This document shows positions 55,536-62,220 of a stretch of 62,220 bases of DNA, piece after piece; position 1 is the stretch's first letter; each line of letters begins with the position of its first letter. A program made the translations under genes and the position numbers. Below the pieces are notes generated by a model. It did no database searches. It saw only the letters and a list, made by a program, of their open reading frames with translations, and was not told where the DNA came from. The stretch comes from Candidatus Brocadiaceae bacterium (GTDB lineage Bacteria > Planctomycetota > Brocadiia > SM23-32), in NCBI GenBank assembly GCA_012728835.1, contig JAAYEJ010000051.1, positions 1 to 62,220 of the forward strand, in the 5' to 3' direction.

Positions 55536-58316
55536 TCACAGGACGGTGTAGTAGACGGGCAGCGCCGGACCGAAGAACATCCTCCTCTGGATCCGGCTGA
55601 TCCCTCCGACCTTCAGCGATCCGAACGTGTAGGCGCCGATGCCCGGTCCGTCGATCTGCCCGGCGATGTCCACCTTGCCGATGGACCCGAGCAGGAAGCC
55701 CGCGTATGCCTCGGCGTACGCGAGGTTCAGCTCTCCCATCACGGGGGTCGCTCCGGCGGCGATCAGCGAGTTCGTCACGCTCCCCACGCCGCCGTACAGG
55801 CCGAATGAGTGCTTGACGCGGAAACTGCCGATACTGGCGGGCCGGTAGGTGTCCGCATCGGCGCCGAGCCCTCCGACCTGAAGGTCCGCACCCAGCTCGG
55901 CGCCGGCCAGCATGCGGAGGCCGGAGACCGTTCCGCCCACGTCCACCTTCCCGATCGAGAAGCCGGCCAGCACCTGAACACCCAACATGTTGACGCCCCC
56001 TTCAGAGACGTCGAATCCCATGATCGAGGCGCTCCGGAGCGCTCCCAGCGTGCCGCCCATCACGATGTGGGAACCGAACCAGATCGCGCCGCCGACACGG
56101 ATGTCGGCCGCCGAACCACCGATGTCGATGGTGCTGACCAGGTTGCTGTCCCAGTAACCCTCCATCGCGCCCCCAATGGACAGCTTCCCGGAGTTCCCGC
56201 CGACGCGGATCGGCATCCACTGACTGCCGCCGATGTCGATCTGCGAGCTGGAGCCGGCGACCGTGATCGCGCCGATGGCGGTCCCCGCCATGGAGATCTT
56301 CCCGGAGTTCCCGTCCACCACGGTGTCGCCCAGAACCGAGCCCTTGACCTTCAACTGGCCCAGGCCGCCGAAGTAGAGGTCCGCCGGGACAAACCGGGGG
56401 ATGTCGACCTTGCCGGCCTGCCCGTCGATGTAGATCCCGGTGAAATCGCTCGTCACGCCGTCGCCGTCGATGTCATCCGGCAGTATCTGCCCGTCGAGCA
56501 CGGCCCCGTTCAGGTTTGCGCCGGTGACGCCGGACCTCAGCTTGATGCTCCCGACCGGGCTGTTGGAGACGACGTATGTGATGTTCGCCATGCCGGCGCG
56601 GTTGTCCTGGATCTTCTTCACGAACGACGCACCGGAGATCACCACGCCCACGCCGTCCTGCCCGGGGCCGCCACCGAACGTGACGCTCTTGATCTGCTGG
56701 CCGCCTCCGAACCGCACGTCGACCGCCAGCGGGTCGACGTTCACGAACCCCTGGGTGTCGTAGATCGTCACCGAGACCGGAGCGCTCACGAACGCGGCCA
56801 CCGGGATGTTGATCGGGTCGTCGAACATCACCCGCTGGACCGTCGCCAGCGCGTTGACCCGCCCGCCGGTGGCAACCAGTCCGTCCAGCCACGGCATGTA
56901 CTCCGCCCCGGCCAGGATGGCGTCGCGCACCTGTTCCATCGAGGCGGCCGGATTGGCCGACCAGGCCAGCACGGCGATGCCGGCGACGACCGGCGTCGCC
57001 ATGCTTGTGCCACTCAGGAAGCTGGCATACGTGCCCGCCAGCCACGTGCTGTAGATGCCGTGCCCCGGCGCGGCCACGTCGACCGACCGCACGCCGTAGT
57101 TGCTGAAGCTGGCCAGCCGGTCGTTGTGGTCCGTGGCGGCGACGGAGATGATGTTCGGCAGATCGTAGCTGGAGGGATAATGCGGCAACAGGTCGTTCTC
57201 CATCCCCTCGTTGCCCGCCGCGGCGATGAACAGGCCGCCCACCGCGCCGTAGGCGGCGATGGCCGTCTGCAGGTCCGGCTCGAATCCGCCGCCTCCCCAG
57301 CTGTTGTTCGTGACCAGCACGTTGGCGCCGGGGTTGCCGTCGCCGTCGCCGTTGTCGAACTCCGCCTTCATCATCGTGGCGTAGTTGATGGCCGCAATGG
57401 CCCCGGAGGTCAGTCCGCCCTCAGGGCCAAGGAAACGCAGGGCCATGATGCTCACGTCCCATGCCACGCCCGTCACGCCCATCGCGTTGTTGCCCGCGGC
57501 CCCGATGGTGCCGGCCACGTGTGTTCCGTGCCCGTTCTCGTCCATCGGGTCCGCATCGTCCGCAAAGAAGTCCCAGCCGTAGACGTCGTCGATGAACCCG
57601 TTCCCGTCGTCATCCACACCGGGGGTGCCGCCCAGTTCGAGCTGGTTCACCCAGATGTTGTCGACCAGGTCCGGATGCGTGTAGTCCACGCCCGTGTCGA
57701 TCACGCCGACAACGATGCCCGAGGAGCCGGTCGTGGTGTCCCACGCCTCGACGGCGTCGATGTCCGCGTCGAAGATGCCGCCGCTCTGCCCGGTGTTGTT
57801 CAGATGCCACTGATTCGGCGCGAAGTTGGTGTCGTCCGGCACCGCCAGGGGCTGGATCAGCGCGTTGGGCGTGTACATGGCGACGTTCGGGTTCGCGCTC
57901 AGCCAGCTCTCCACGGCCCCGGCCTCGGCGCCCCGCGTGGAGATCAGGATCTGCCCCTGCATCCCCAGCCCCTGCAGGACGGTGAACTCGATGCCACCGG
58001 ACAGCAGGGTCGCGCTCTCGGCCACGCCGGCGACGCTCTGGGCGGCCTGGCCGGTGAACTGCACGATCCACTGGTCCTTGACCACCTCGACGGTCCGCCC
58101 GCGCAACTCCCTGAGTTCGGTCCCGTAGTCGCCCAGTGTGCCCTGGACGCCGCCGCTGTAGTCCGGCGTCCGCTCGAACCAGGCGGGCGCCACGACCAGC
58201 GACGCGGTGCTCAGCCAGCCGTCGCCACTGAGCATCACCCGCGGCTCCAGCGGCTGCAGAGAAAGAGAGACCTTCGCGTGCTTCGCAGTCCGGATGTCCT
58301 TGCCCACAAACCCCAT
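55536..58316 (-). CDS. Secreted LEPR-type subtilase (S8 family) with repeat-rich C-terminus
   Basis: The N-terminus has LEPR at residues 23-26 in LEPRVMLSGDG, a planctomycete N-terminal motif thought to mark exported proteins, without a classical signal peptide. The peptidase domain has the catalytic triad D207 (VIDTGVDYTHPDL), H263 (NGHGTHVAGT) and S438 (SGTSMATP), plus N338 in NNSWGG as the probable oxyanion-hole residue. From about 560 on, the sequence is Gly/Val/Ile-rich with recurrent GGxxGK-I/V-I-G units, suggesting a beta-solenoid or cell-surface stalk. The 926-residue protein starts at ATG 58316 after GGAGGTTTGAC. A strong promoter lies at 58470-58442. It precedes the HlyD operon by about 200 bases on the same strand. 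Confidence 0.92.
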   Translation of the reverse strand: MGFVGKDIRTAKHAKVSLSLQPLEPRVMLSGDGWLSTASLVVAPAWFERTPDYSGGVQGTLGDYGTELRELRGRTVEVVKDQWIVQFTGQAAQSVAGVAESATLLSGGIEFTVLQGLGMQGQILISTRGAEAGAVESWLSANPNVAMYTPNALIQPLAVPDDTNFAPNQWHLNNTGQSGGIFDADIDAVEAWDTTTGSSGIVVGVIDTGVDYTHPDLVDNIWVNQLELGGTPGVDDDGNGFIDDVYGWDFFADDADPMDENGHGTHVAGTIGAAGNNAMGVTGVAWDVSIMALRFLGPEGGLTSGAIAAINYATMMKAEFDNGDGDGNPGANVLVTNNSWGGGGFEPDLQTAIAAYGAVGGLFIAAAGNEGMENDLLPHYPSSYDLPNIISVAATDHNDRLASFSNYGVRSVDVAAPGHGIYSTWLAGTYASFLSGTSMATPVVAGIAVLAWSANPAASMEQVRDAILAGAEYMPWLDGLVATGGRVNALATVQRVMFDDPINIPVAAFVSAPVSVTIYDTQGFVNVDPLAVDVRFGGGQQIKSVTFGGGPGQDGVGVVISGASFVKKIQDNRAGMANITYVVSNSPVGSIKLRSGVTGANLNGAVLDGQILPDDIDGDGVTSDFTGIYIDGQAGKVDIPRFVPADLYFGGLGQLKVKGSVLGDTVVDGNSGKISMAGTAIGAITVAGSSSQIDIGGSQWMPIRVGGNSGKLSIGGAMEGYWDSNLVSTIDIGGSAADIRVGGAIWFGSHIVMGGTLGALRSASIMGFDVSEGGVNMLGVQVLAGFSIGKVDVGGTVSGLRMLAGAELGADLQVGGLGADADTYRPASIGSFRVKHSFGLYGGVGSVTNSLIAAGATPVMGELNLAYAEAYAGFLLGSIGKVDIAGQIDGPGIGAYTFGSLKVGGISRIQRRMFFGPALPVYYTVL

Positions 58317-58441
58317 GTCAAACCTCCGGCGCGCGTAGATTGCTGGGATGACGGCGATCAGAGCAGTTCGCTATTCCACCTGAAGAGGAACGTACACCAT
58401 TCCCCGGATCTTCCCAACTACTCGGACTTATTGCTGCGCAC

Positions 58442-58470
58442 AGTGTATCGCCTGACTACGGCAACGTCAA
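58442..58470 (-). promoter_or_regulatory. Predicted promoter of the LEPR subtilase gene
   Basis: Minus-strand TTGACG (58470-58465), 17 bases, TACACT (58447-58442), giving a leader of about 120 bases. Confidence 0.65.
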
Positions 58471-58506
58471 GCCCTTTCAGAGCTTGCGCGCGGGGGCCCC
58501 CCCGCC

Positions 58507-58536
58507 CTGACGCCCCGCCCCCCGGGCGTGTATAAT
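58507..58536 (+). promoter_or_regulatory. Predicted promoter of the GH5-like gene
   Basis: CTGACG (58507-58512), 18 bases, TATAAT (58531-58536), 40 bases upstream of the preferred start. Confidence 0.55.
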
Positions 58537-58576
58537 AATGGGGACACCGTCCATTCCAGCGAACACGGGAGACTGC

Positions 58577-60940
58577 ATGCGCGCCGCACTCCTCCTGGCA
58601 GCCGTCCTCGTCCTGGCCCCGCCGGCGCAGGCGGCCGAACACCTCTCCGGCCCCCACGCCGAAGGTTGCCGATGGCACATGCTCGACGGCGGCCGCCTGT
58701 CCGAAACCCCCGCCCCCGCCGCCGGGGCCTCGGACGCCCCGGCGGAGGGCCTCTGCGTCCGCGCAAGCCTGCCCGGCGAGGCCGGCATCGGCTGCGCCTT
58801 GACCGACGGGCGGGGACGCTGGCACGCCTTCACGCACCTGGCCCTCCGCCTGTACGTCCCCCCGGACGCCCCGGCAGGCATCCGCCCCATCGTCTACCTG
58901 CGGGACGCCGAGCTGGCCTACTTCCAGCACCTGCCGCCGGGCGCCCTGACCGTCGGCGCCTGGACCGATCTGGAGATCGACCTGACCGATCGCAGCCCCC
59001 ACTGGCAGCCCGCCGGCCACTACATGCCCTGGCACGGATACTGCCGCCAGGACGTCCAGGAGGTCGGCGTCAAGTTCTTCGGCGACGTCGACTACGACGG
59101 CCCCCTGTTCGTGGACCGCGTCCGCCTGTGGCAGGACCCGGAGGCCCTGCCGACCCGGAACGCCATCTACAACCTGCGCGCCAATGCGGCCACCATCGGC
59201 CGCTACGAGTGCTTCGAACTCTCCTTCCACCTTGCCCGCATCTACGACAACCCCTTCGACCCCGACGAGGTGGACGTCCGGGCGCTCATCACCGACCCCG
59301 ACGGGGCCACGGTCCGCGTGCCCGGCTTCTTCTACCAGGGCTACGTGCGACGCATGGAGCGCGGCGCCCAGGTGCTCGTGCCCATGGGCCGGAGCCAGTG
59401 GAAGGTGCGCTTCGCCCCCCGCCGGCCGGGCACCTACACCTACCGGATCGAGGTCGACGACGGCCAACTCCTGCAGAGCGACCCCGGGCAGTTCGTCTGT
59501 GTCGAGAGCGGCGGCCGGGGCTTCGTCCGCCGCAGCGCCGCGGATCCGGACTACCTGGAGTTCGACGACGGCTCGTTCTACTACCCCATCGGGCACAACA
59601 TCGCCGCCACCTTCGACGTGCGGGCCCGCAAGCTCGGCGTCAACATCCCCGCCGCCGAAGGCACCTTCGCCTACGACCGCTTCCTGCAGCGCATGGGCGC
59701 CGCCGGCGAGAACTTCGCCCGCATCTGGATGTCCCCCTGGAGCTTCGGCATCGAATGGACCCGGGACTACGACACCCACTTCAAGGGCCTCGGCCGCTAC
59801 AGCCTCCAGCGCGCCTGGTGCCTGGACCACGTCCTGGACACCGCCCGCAAGCACGGCGTCTACATCATGCTCCTGCTCACATCCCATGGGGAACTCGGCA
59901 CGGTCGAGAGCGACTTCAAGGGCAACGACCCCCAGCAGCGCCAGGGCAGCCCCTACTGGAGCCGCTACGGCGGCCCCCTGGACGAGGCCGTCGAGGTCTA
60001 TGCCTCCGAAGAGGCCCGCAAATACTACCTGCGCAAGGTCCGCTACATCGCAGCCCGCTGGGGCTACGCAACCTCCATCATGGCCTGGGAGGTCTTCAAC
60101 GAACCGGACCTGGCCTTCTCCCGCGGCCCCCAGGCCGTCGAATACGGGCGGCAGGTCGCCGAGTTCGTGCGCCCCGTCTTCGAACACCTGAAGGCGCACG
60201 ACCCGTCCGGACGCCTCCTGACCACCAACTACTGGCAGCCGCTTGCGCGCCACGCCCTCCCCGTGCTGCAACTGGACGACATGGACCTGTTCGCCGCCCA
60301 CGTCTTCAGCCCCGACCTCAGCAGCGAACTGGCCTCCATGCGTCGATACATCAAGACCCAGTTCGACCTCCTCCTGCTGGTCACCGAGGCCGACGTCACC
60401 GCACATGCCGAGAACGCCGAACACACCATCCGCGTCATGCACGAGACCCTCTGGGCCTCCTGCACCCTCCCCATGGCCGGCACCGCCTGCCCGTGGTGGT
60501 GGGTGCTGATCGACCGCAGGGACCTCTACGGCATGTTCTCAGCCGTCGCCGCGTTCACGCGCGGCGAGGACCGGCGCGGCATGGGCTACGACGCCGCCGG
60601 CGCCATCGCCAACGACACGGACCGGCGCCGACGCCGCCTGCGCGCCCAGTGCCTCCGTGCCCAGGCCCCGGGCGTCCCCTACCGCGCCCTCTGCTGGATC
60701 TGGGCGCCCGACTACTTCACCGCCCACGCCATCGGCGAGGAGGAGACCGCCACCCCCGCCACGCTCCGCCTGCCGGGCACCCCGGACGGCCGCTACGCCG
60801 TCGAGGTCTGGGACACGCGCGCCGGCCGGCCCATCGAGCGCAAGGAGGTCGCCTGCGAAGGCGGCACACTCATCTTCGACCTGCCCGCCTTCGTCGGCGA
60901 CGTCGCGTGCAAGGTCTGGGCGCTCCCGGAGCAACCGTAA
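58577..60940 (+). CDS. Secreted GH5-like glycoside hydrolase
   Basis: The 787-residue protein starts with a cleavable signal peptide (MRAALLLAAVLVLAPPAQAA). A 200-residue N-terminal beta domain precedes a DUF5060-like domain (about 205-320; YECFELSFHL, TYTYRIEVDDG), then a TIM barrel with the acid/base E509 in VFNEPDL and the nucleophile E604 in VTEADV, typical of clan GH-A. A C-terminal beta domain follows. Specificity is unknown; the family often acts on plant or algal polysaccharides. The frame opens at 58538, but ATG 58577 preceded by GGGAG starts the signal peptide. Confidence 0.88.
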   Translation: MRAALLLAAVLVLAPPAQAAEHLSGPHAEGCRWHMLDGGRLSETPAPAAGASDAPAEGLCVRASLPGEAGIGCALTDGRGRWHAFTHLALRLYVPPDAPAGIRPIVYLRDAELAYFQHLPPGALTVGAWTDLEIDLTDRSPHWQPAGHYMPWHGYCRQDVQEVGVKFFGDVDYDGPLFVDRVRLWQDPEALPTRNAIYNLRANAATIGRYECFELSFHLARIYDNPFDPDEVDVRALITDPDGATVRVPGFFYQGYVRRMERGAQVLVPMGRSQWKVRFAPRRPGTYTYRIEVDDGQLLQSDPGQFVCVESGGRGFVRRSAADPDYLEFDDGSFYYPIGHNIAATFDVRARKLGVNIPAAEGTFAYDRFLQRMGAAGENFARIWMSPWSFGIEWTRDYDTHFKGLGRYSLQRAWCLDHVLDTARKHGVYIMLLLTSHGELGTVESDFKGNDPQQRQGSPYWSRYGGPLDEAVEVYASEEARKYYLRKVRYIAARWGYATSIMAWEVFNEPDLAFSRGPQAVEYGRQVAEFVRPVFEHLKAHDPSGRLLTTNYWQPLARHALPVLQLDDMDLFAAHVFSPDLSSELASMRRYIKTQFDLLLLVTEADVTAHAENAEHTIRVMHETLWASCTLPMAGTACPWWWVLIDRRDLYGMFSAVAAFTRGEDRRGMGYDAAGAIANDTDRRRRRLRAQCLRAQAPGVPYRALCWIWAPDYFTAHAIGEEETATPATLRLPGTPDGRYAVEVWDTRAGRPIERKEVACEGGTLIFDLPAFVGDVACKVWALPEQP

Positions 60941-60999
60941 GTCATTGGCCGCCGGAGAGTTCGGACTTCGACTCGGCCTCTGGGCGATGGATGAACGCA

Positions 61000-61028
61000 T
61001 TGACAGCAGCCCCCGCCCCGGCTATAAT
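61000..61028 (+). promoter_or_regulatory. Consensus sigma70 promoter of ssrA
   Basis: TTGACA (61000-61005), a 17-base spacer and TATAAT (61023-61028) are a perfect sigma70 consensus, 16 bases before the mature 5' end of tmRNA. Confidence 0.85.
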
Positions 61029-61121
61029 GGGGTTCAAGTCACCGGGGGCGAAAGGGCTTCGACCTGGCTCCGGAGGCGGAAGTGGCGCACCGAGGTTGTC
61101 AGGAGGCCTCGTAAAACACCT

Positions 61122-61172
61122 GGCAAAACCAAACATGCCGAGCCTACACCGGCATACGCAATGGCTGCGTAA
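61122..61172 (+). other. tmRNA tag-peptide reading frame
   Basis: Frame GGC to TAA encodes 16 residues ending in AMAA. Upstream in-frame codons (AAA ACA CCT) might also belong; the resume codon cannot be fixed by eye. Confidence 0.7.
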
Positions 61173-61352
61173 ATGCAGCCGCGCCTTCGTAGTCCGTGCC
61201 TGTCGGGCTGCGTGAGGCGAAAAGAATGCAGGCTGACCCGCTCTGAGCGCGGCCACGTCGCCGGCGGGGAACCCGGCAGAACCGGGCAAACGGGCTGGTC
61301 GGCGGCGCATCCCGTCAATCGGAGGCGCGCCGACGAGACAAACGTAGGTTGA

Positions 61353-61419
61353 CTACGTGCGTAGAAGCTTCGGCCAGAAGGGCCATGGGACGCGGGTTCG
61401 ATTCCCGCCGCCTCCACCA
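61353..61419. other. Probable attachment site (attL-type) at the ssrA 3' end
   Basis: The integrase gene ends within the tmRNA acceptor/T-arm sequence, and tmRNA 3' ends are classic integration targets. The exact core would have to be found by comparison with the other end of the element, which is outside the window. Confidence 0.55.
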
Positions 61420-62042
61420 TCCCCTGTCTTCCGTAAATCGTTGCTGGCTAAGGAGTTAGGGTTTTCATCCGGTCCCTCTGGGGCGTCCGAGTGCACGGAT
61501 AGGGCACGATTTGTGCCTGACAGGATAGTCTCCCCCACCTTCTCCACCACTTCCCAGAGACGTTCGTCGCGCGCCTTCGCGTATACGTTCATGGTGAGTT
61601 CCGGAGTAGCGTGGCGAGCCAGCGTCTGCCCTTCCTTTGCCGTCGCGCCGGCTTCCATCACGAAGGTGACATAAGCTGCGCGGCAGGCGTGGAAGTCCAC
61701 TCTGCCTTCTCCCGGCTTGACATCGGGAACGCCTGCGGCTTTGAGATCCTTGCGCAAGTCTCTGGCTGTCTGCGTCGGCACGAAGAGCAACGGGTTCTCC
61801 GGAATGCCCTTCGGCCTTGCGTCCCTGGGGCCGTAATGCCGCTCGTAAAGAGGCTTAGCCTTCTCAGCCTTTCCGAACTCAATGAGTTTCCCGACCAATG
61901 GCCGCGGGATGGGCTGCAGCCCCGGCTTTCGGTTCTTGGTCCAGGCCGGATCGAGAATCAGAGCCCCCGCCTGAACATCCACGCTCTCCAGCGTCAGTGA
62001 CCGCAGTTCCCCCGCACGCAGTCCTGTGGTGAAGGCCTGCAC
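61353..62042 (-). pseudogene. Tyrosine recombinase (phage-type integrase), 5'-truncated by IS3
   Basis: Only the C-terminal catalytic domain of about 180 residues remains. Catalytic residues are visible: Arg in TTGLRAGELRSL, Lys in TKNRKPGLQPI, HxxR in DFHACRAAY, the second His in LARHATPELTM and the Tyr in MNVYAKA. The reading frame begins at GTG 62042, but the true gene should start to the right; an IS3-type end at 62051 cuts it. The 3' end of the frame runs into ssrA on the opposite strand, ending GGGGNRTRV, peptide produced by reading the tmRNA 3' end. This is the layout of an ssrA-site integrative element extending rightward. Confidence 0.85.
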
Positions 62043-62050
62043 TGCACCCC

Positions 62051-62220
62051 TGAAACTGGACAGGTGCCTTAGTTCGGGGTACCGTCCTGACAGAGGAGGG
62101 AGCAGTCATGCCGAAGCGACGCAAGTTCATGCCGGAGTTCAAGGCCCGCGTGGCACTCGCCCTGCTGGCCGGGGAACACACGCAGGCCGAGGTCTGCAAG
62201 TCACACCACGTCCTGCCCCA
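62051..62220 (+). mobile_element. IS3-family insertion sequence, left part
   Basis: The element starts at about 62051 with TGAAACTGGACAGGTGCC, a terminal repeat of IS3/IS150 type. It disrupts the integrase and continues beyond the window. Target duplication cannot be checked. Confidence 0.75.
62108..62220 (+). CDS. IS3-family transposase OrfA, partial
   Basis: The frame starts at ATG 62108 after GAGGAGGGAGC and reads MPKRRKFMPEFKARVALALL, AGEHTQAEVCKSHHVLP, the helix-turn-helix start of OrfA (IS3/IS911 type). It runs off the right edge after 37 residues, so the rest, including OrfB with the DDE domain, lies outside. Confidence 0.85.
   Translation, partial: MPKRRKFMPEFKARVALALLAGEHTQAEVCKSHHVLP

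Larger units (their letters stand above)
61044..61419 (+). ncRNA. ssrA: tmRNA (transfer-messenger RNA)
   Basis: tmRNA rescues stalled ribosomes by adding a degradation tag. The 376-base gene has the 5' end GGGGGCGAAAGGGCTTCGAC and the 3' end GGTTCGATTCCCGCCGCCTCCACCA, pairing in a 7-bp acceptor stem with the conserved G3-U pair. The tag frame runs from about GGC at 61122 to TAA at 61170-61172, encoding GKTKHAEPTPAYAMAA; the exact resume codon is uncertain. The AMAA end resembles the usual ALAA proteolysis signal. The 3' half of the gene serves as an attachment site, since an integrase gene overlaps it. Confidence 0.95.

Noticed and set aside
55809-58535. 908-residue plus-strand open frame
   Set aside because: Antisense to the LEPR subtilase, whose catalytic triad is complete.
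58528-61215. 895-residue plus-strand frame over the GH5-like gene
   Set aside because: Arg/Pro-rich shadow frame; the signal peptide and catalytic residues lie in the other frame. It also runs into ssrA.

Overview
The window reads as a high-GC bacterial chromosome segment, most probably from a member of the Planctomycetota. The best marker is a secreted subtilase (55536-58316, minus strand) with an N-terminal LEPR-type motif (LEPRVMLSGDG), a class of N-terminal motif known chiefly from planctomycetes. A shortened SecA paralogue, a DUF3467 protein, an M50 peptidase-HlyD fusion, a two-subunit glycine decarboxylase and a MoxR/DUF58/transglutaminase cluster fit that assignment. Coding density is high, gene junctions often overlap by 1-4 bases, and most transcription units have a recognisable sigma70-type promoter. 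I made no database search; functional calls come from motifs read by eye.

Layout. Bases 1-484 hold scarred DNA: two copies of a 15-bp motif resembling an IS21-type end, then a broken tatD remnant. Next come glnS and, divergently, a cysteine synthase, tRNA-His, a GH42-like/mazG/nucleotidyltransferase operon (minus), the moxR-DUF58-transglutaminase operon, and a PilM/PilN-like fusion with two membrane partners (12.3-15.4 kb). From 15.5 to 25.3 kb are nnrD-larB-tsaD (minus), hisH-hisF-DUF1846 (plus), pyrG, a SufS-like cysteine desulfurase, a lipoprotein and tRNA-Arg(ACG). From 25.5 to 35.8 kb are an oxidoreductase, a stress operon (dnaJ-hsp20-lon-ndh2), a KtrB-type potassium channel, prfB with its programmed frameshift, a TrmH-family methyltransferase and tRNA-Arg(TCG). 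From 35.8 to 43.6 kb is an accessory stretch: UroD-like protein, GNAT, degenerate GGDEF, unknown protein, polysaccharide-lyase-like protein, DUF116 plus radical SAM/SPASM, and a MASE3-PAS sensor without output domain. From 43.6 to 47.5 kb is gcvH-gcvPA-gcvPB-lplA (minus).

The most unusual region is 47.8-58.3 kb. A 632-residue SecA-like ATPase faces a minus-strand run encoding the LEPR subtilase, a HlyD adaptor, a DUF3467 protein, a GAF-GAF-HlyD fusion and a PqqD-like/M50/HlyD fusion. Three membrane-fusion-type proteins are present without any ABC, RND or MFS pump or a TolC. I propose a planctomycete envelope export or processing system, possibly handling LEPR-tagged proteins; this is inference.

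The right end holds a secreted GH5-like hydrolase, the tmRNA gene ssrA with a near-perfect promoter, and an integrase whose frame runs into the ssrA 3' end. That integrase is itself cut by an IS3-family element that runs off the window. Thus ssrA is probably an attachment site of an integrated element, later hit by an insertion sequence.
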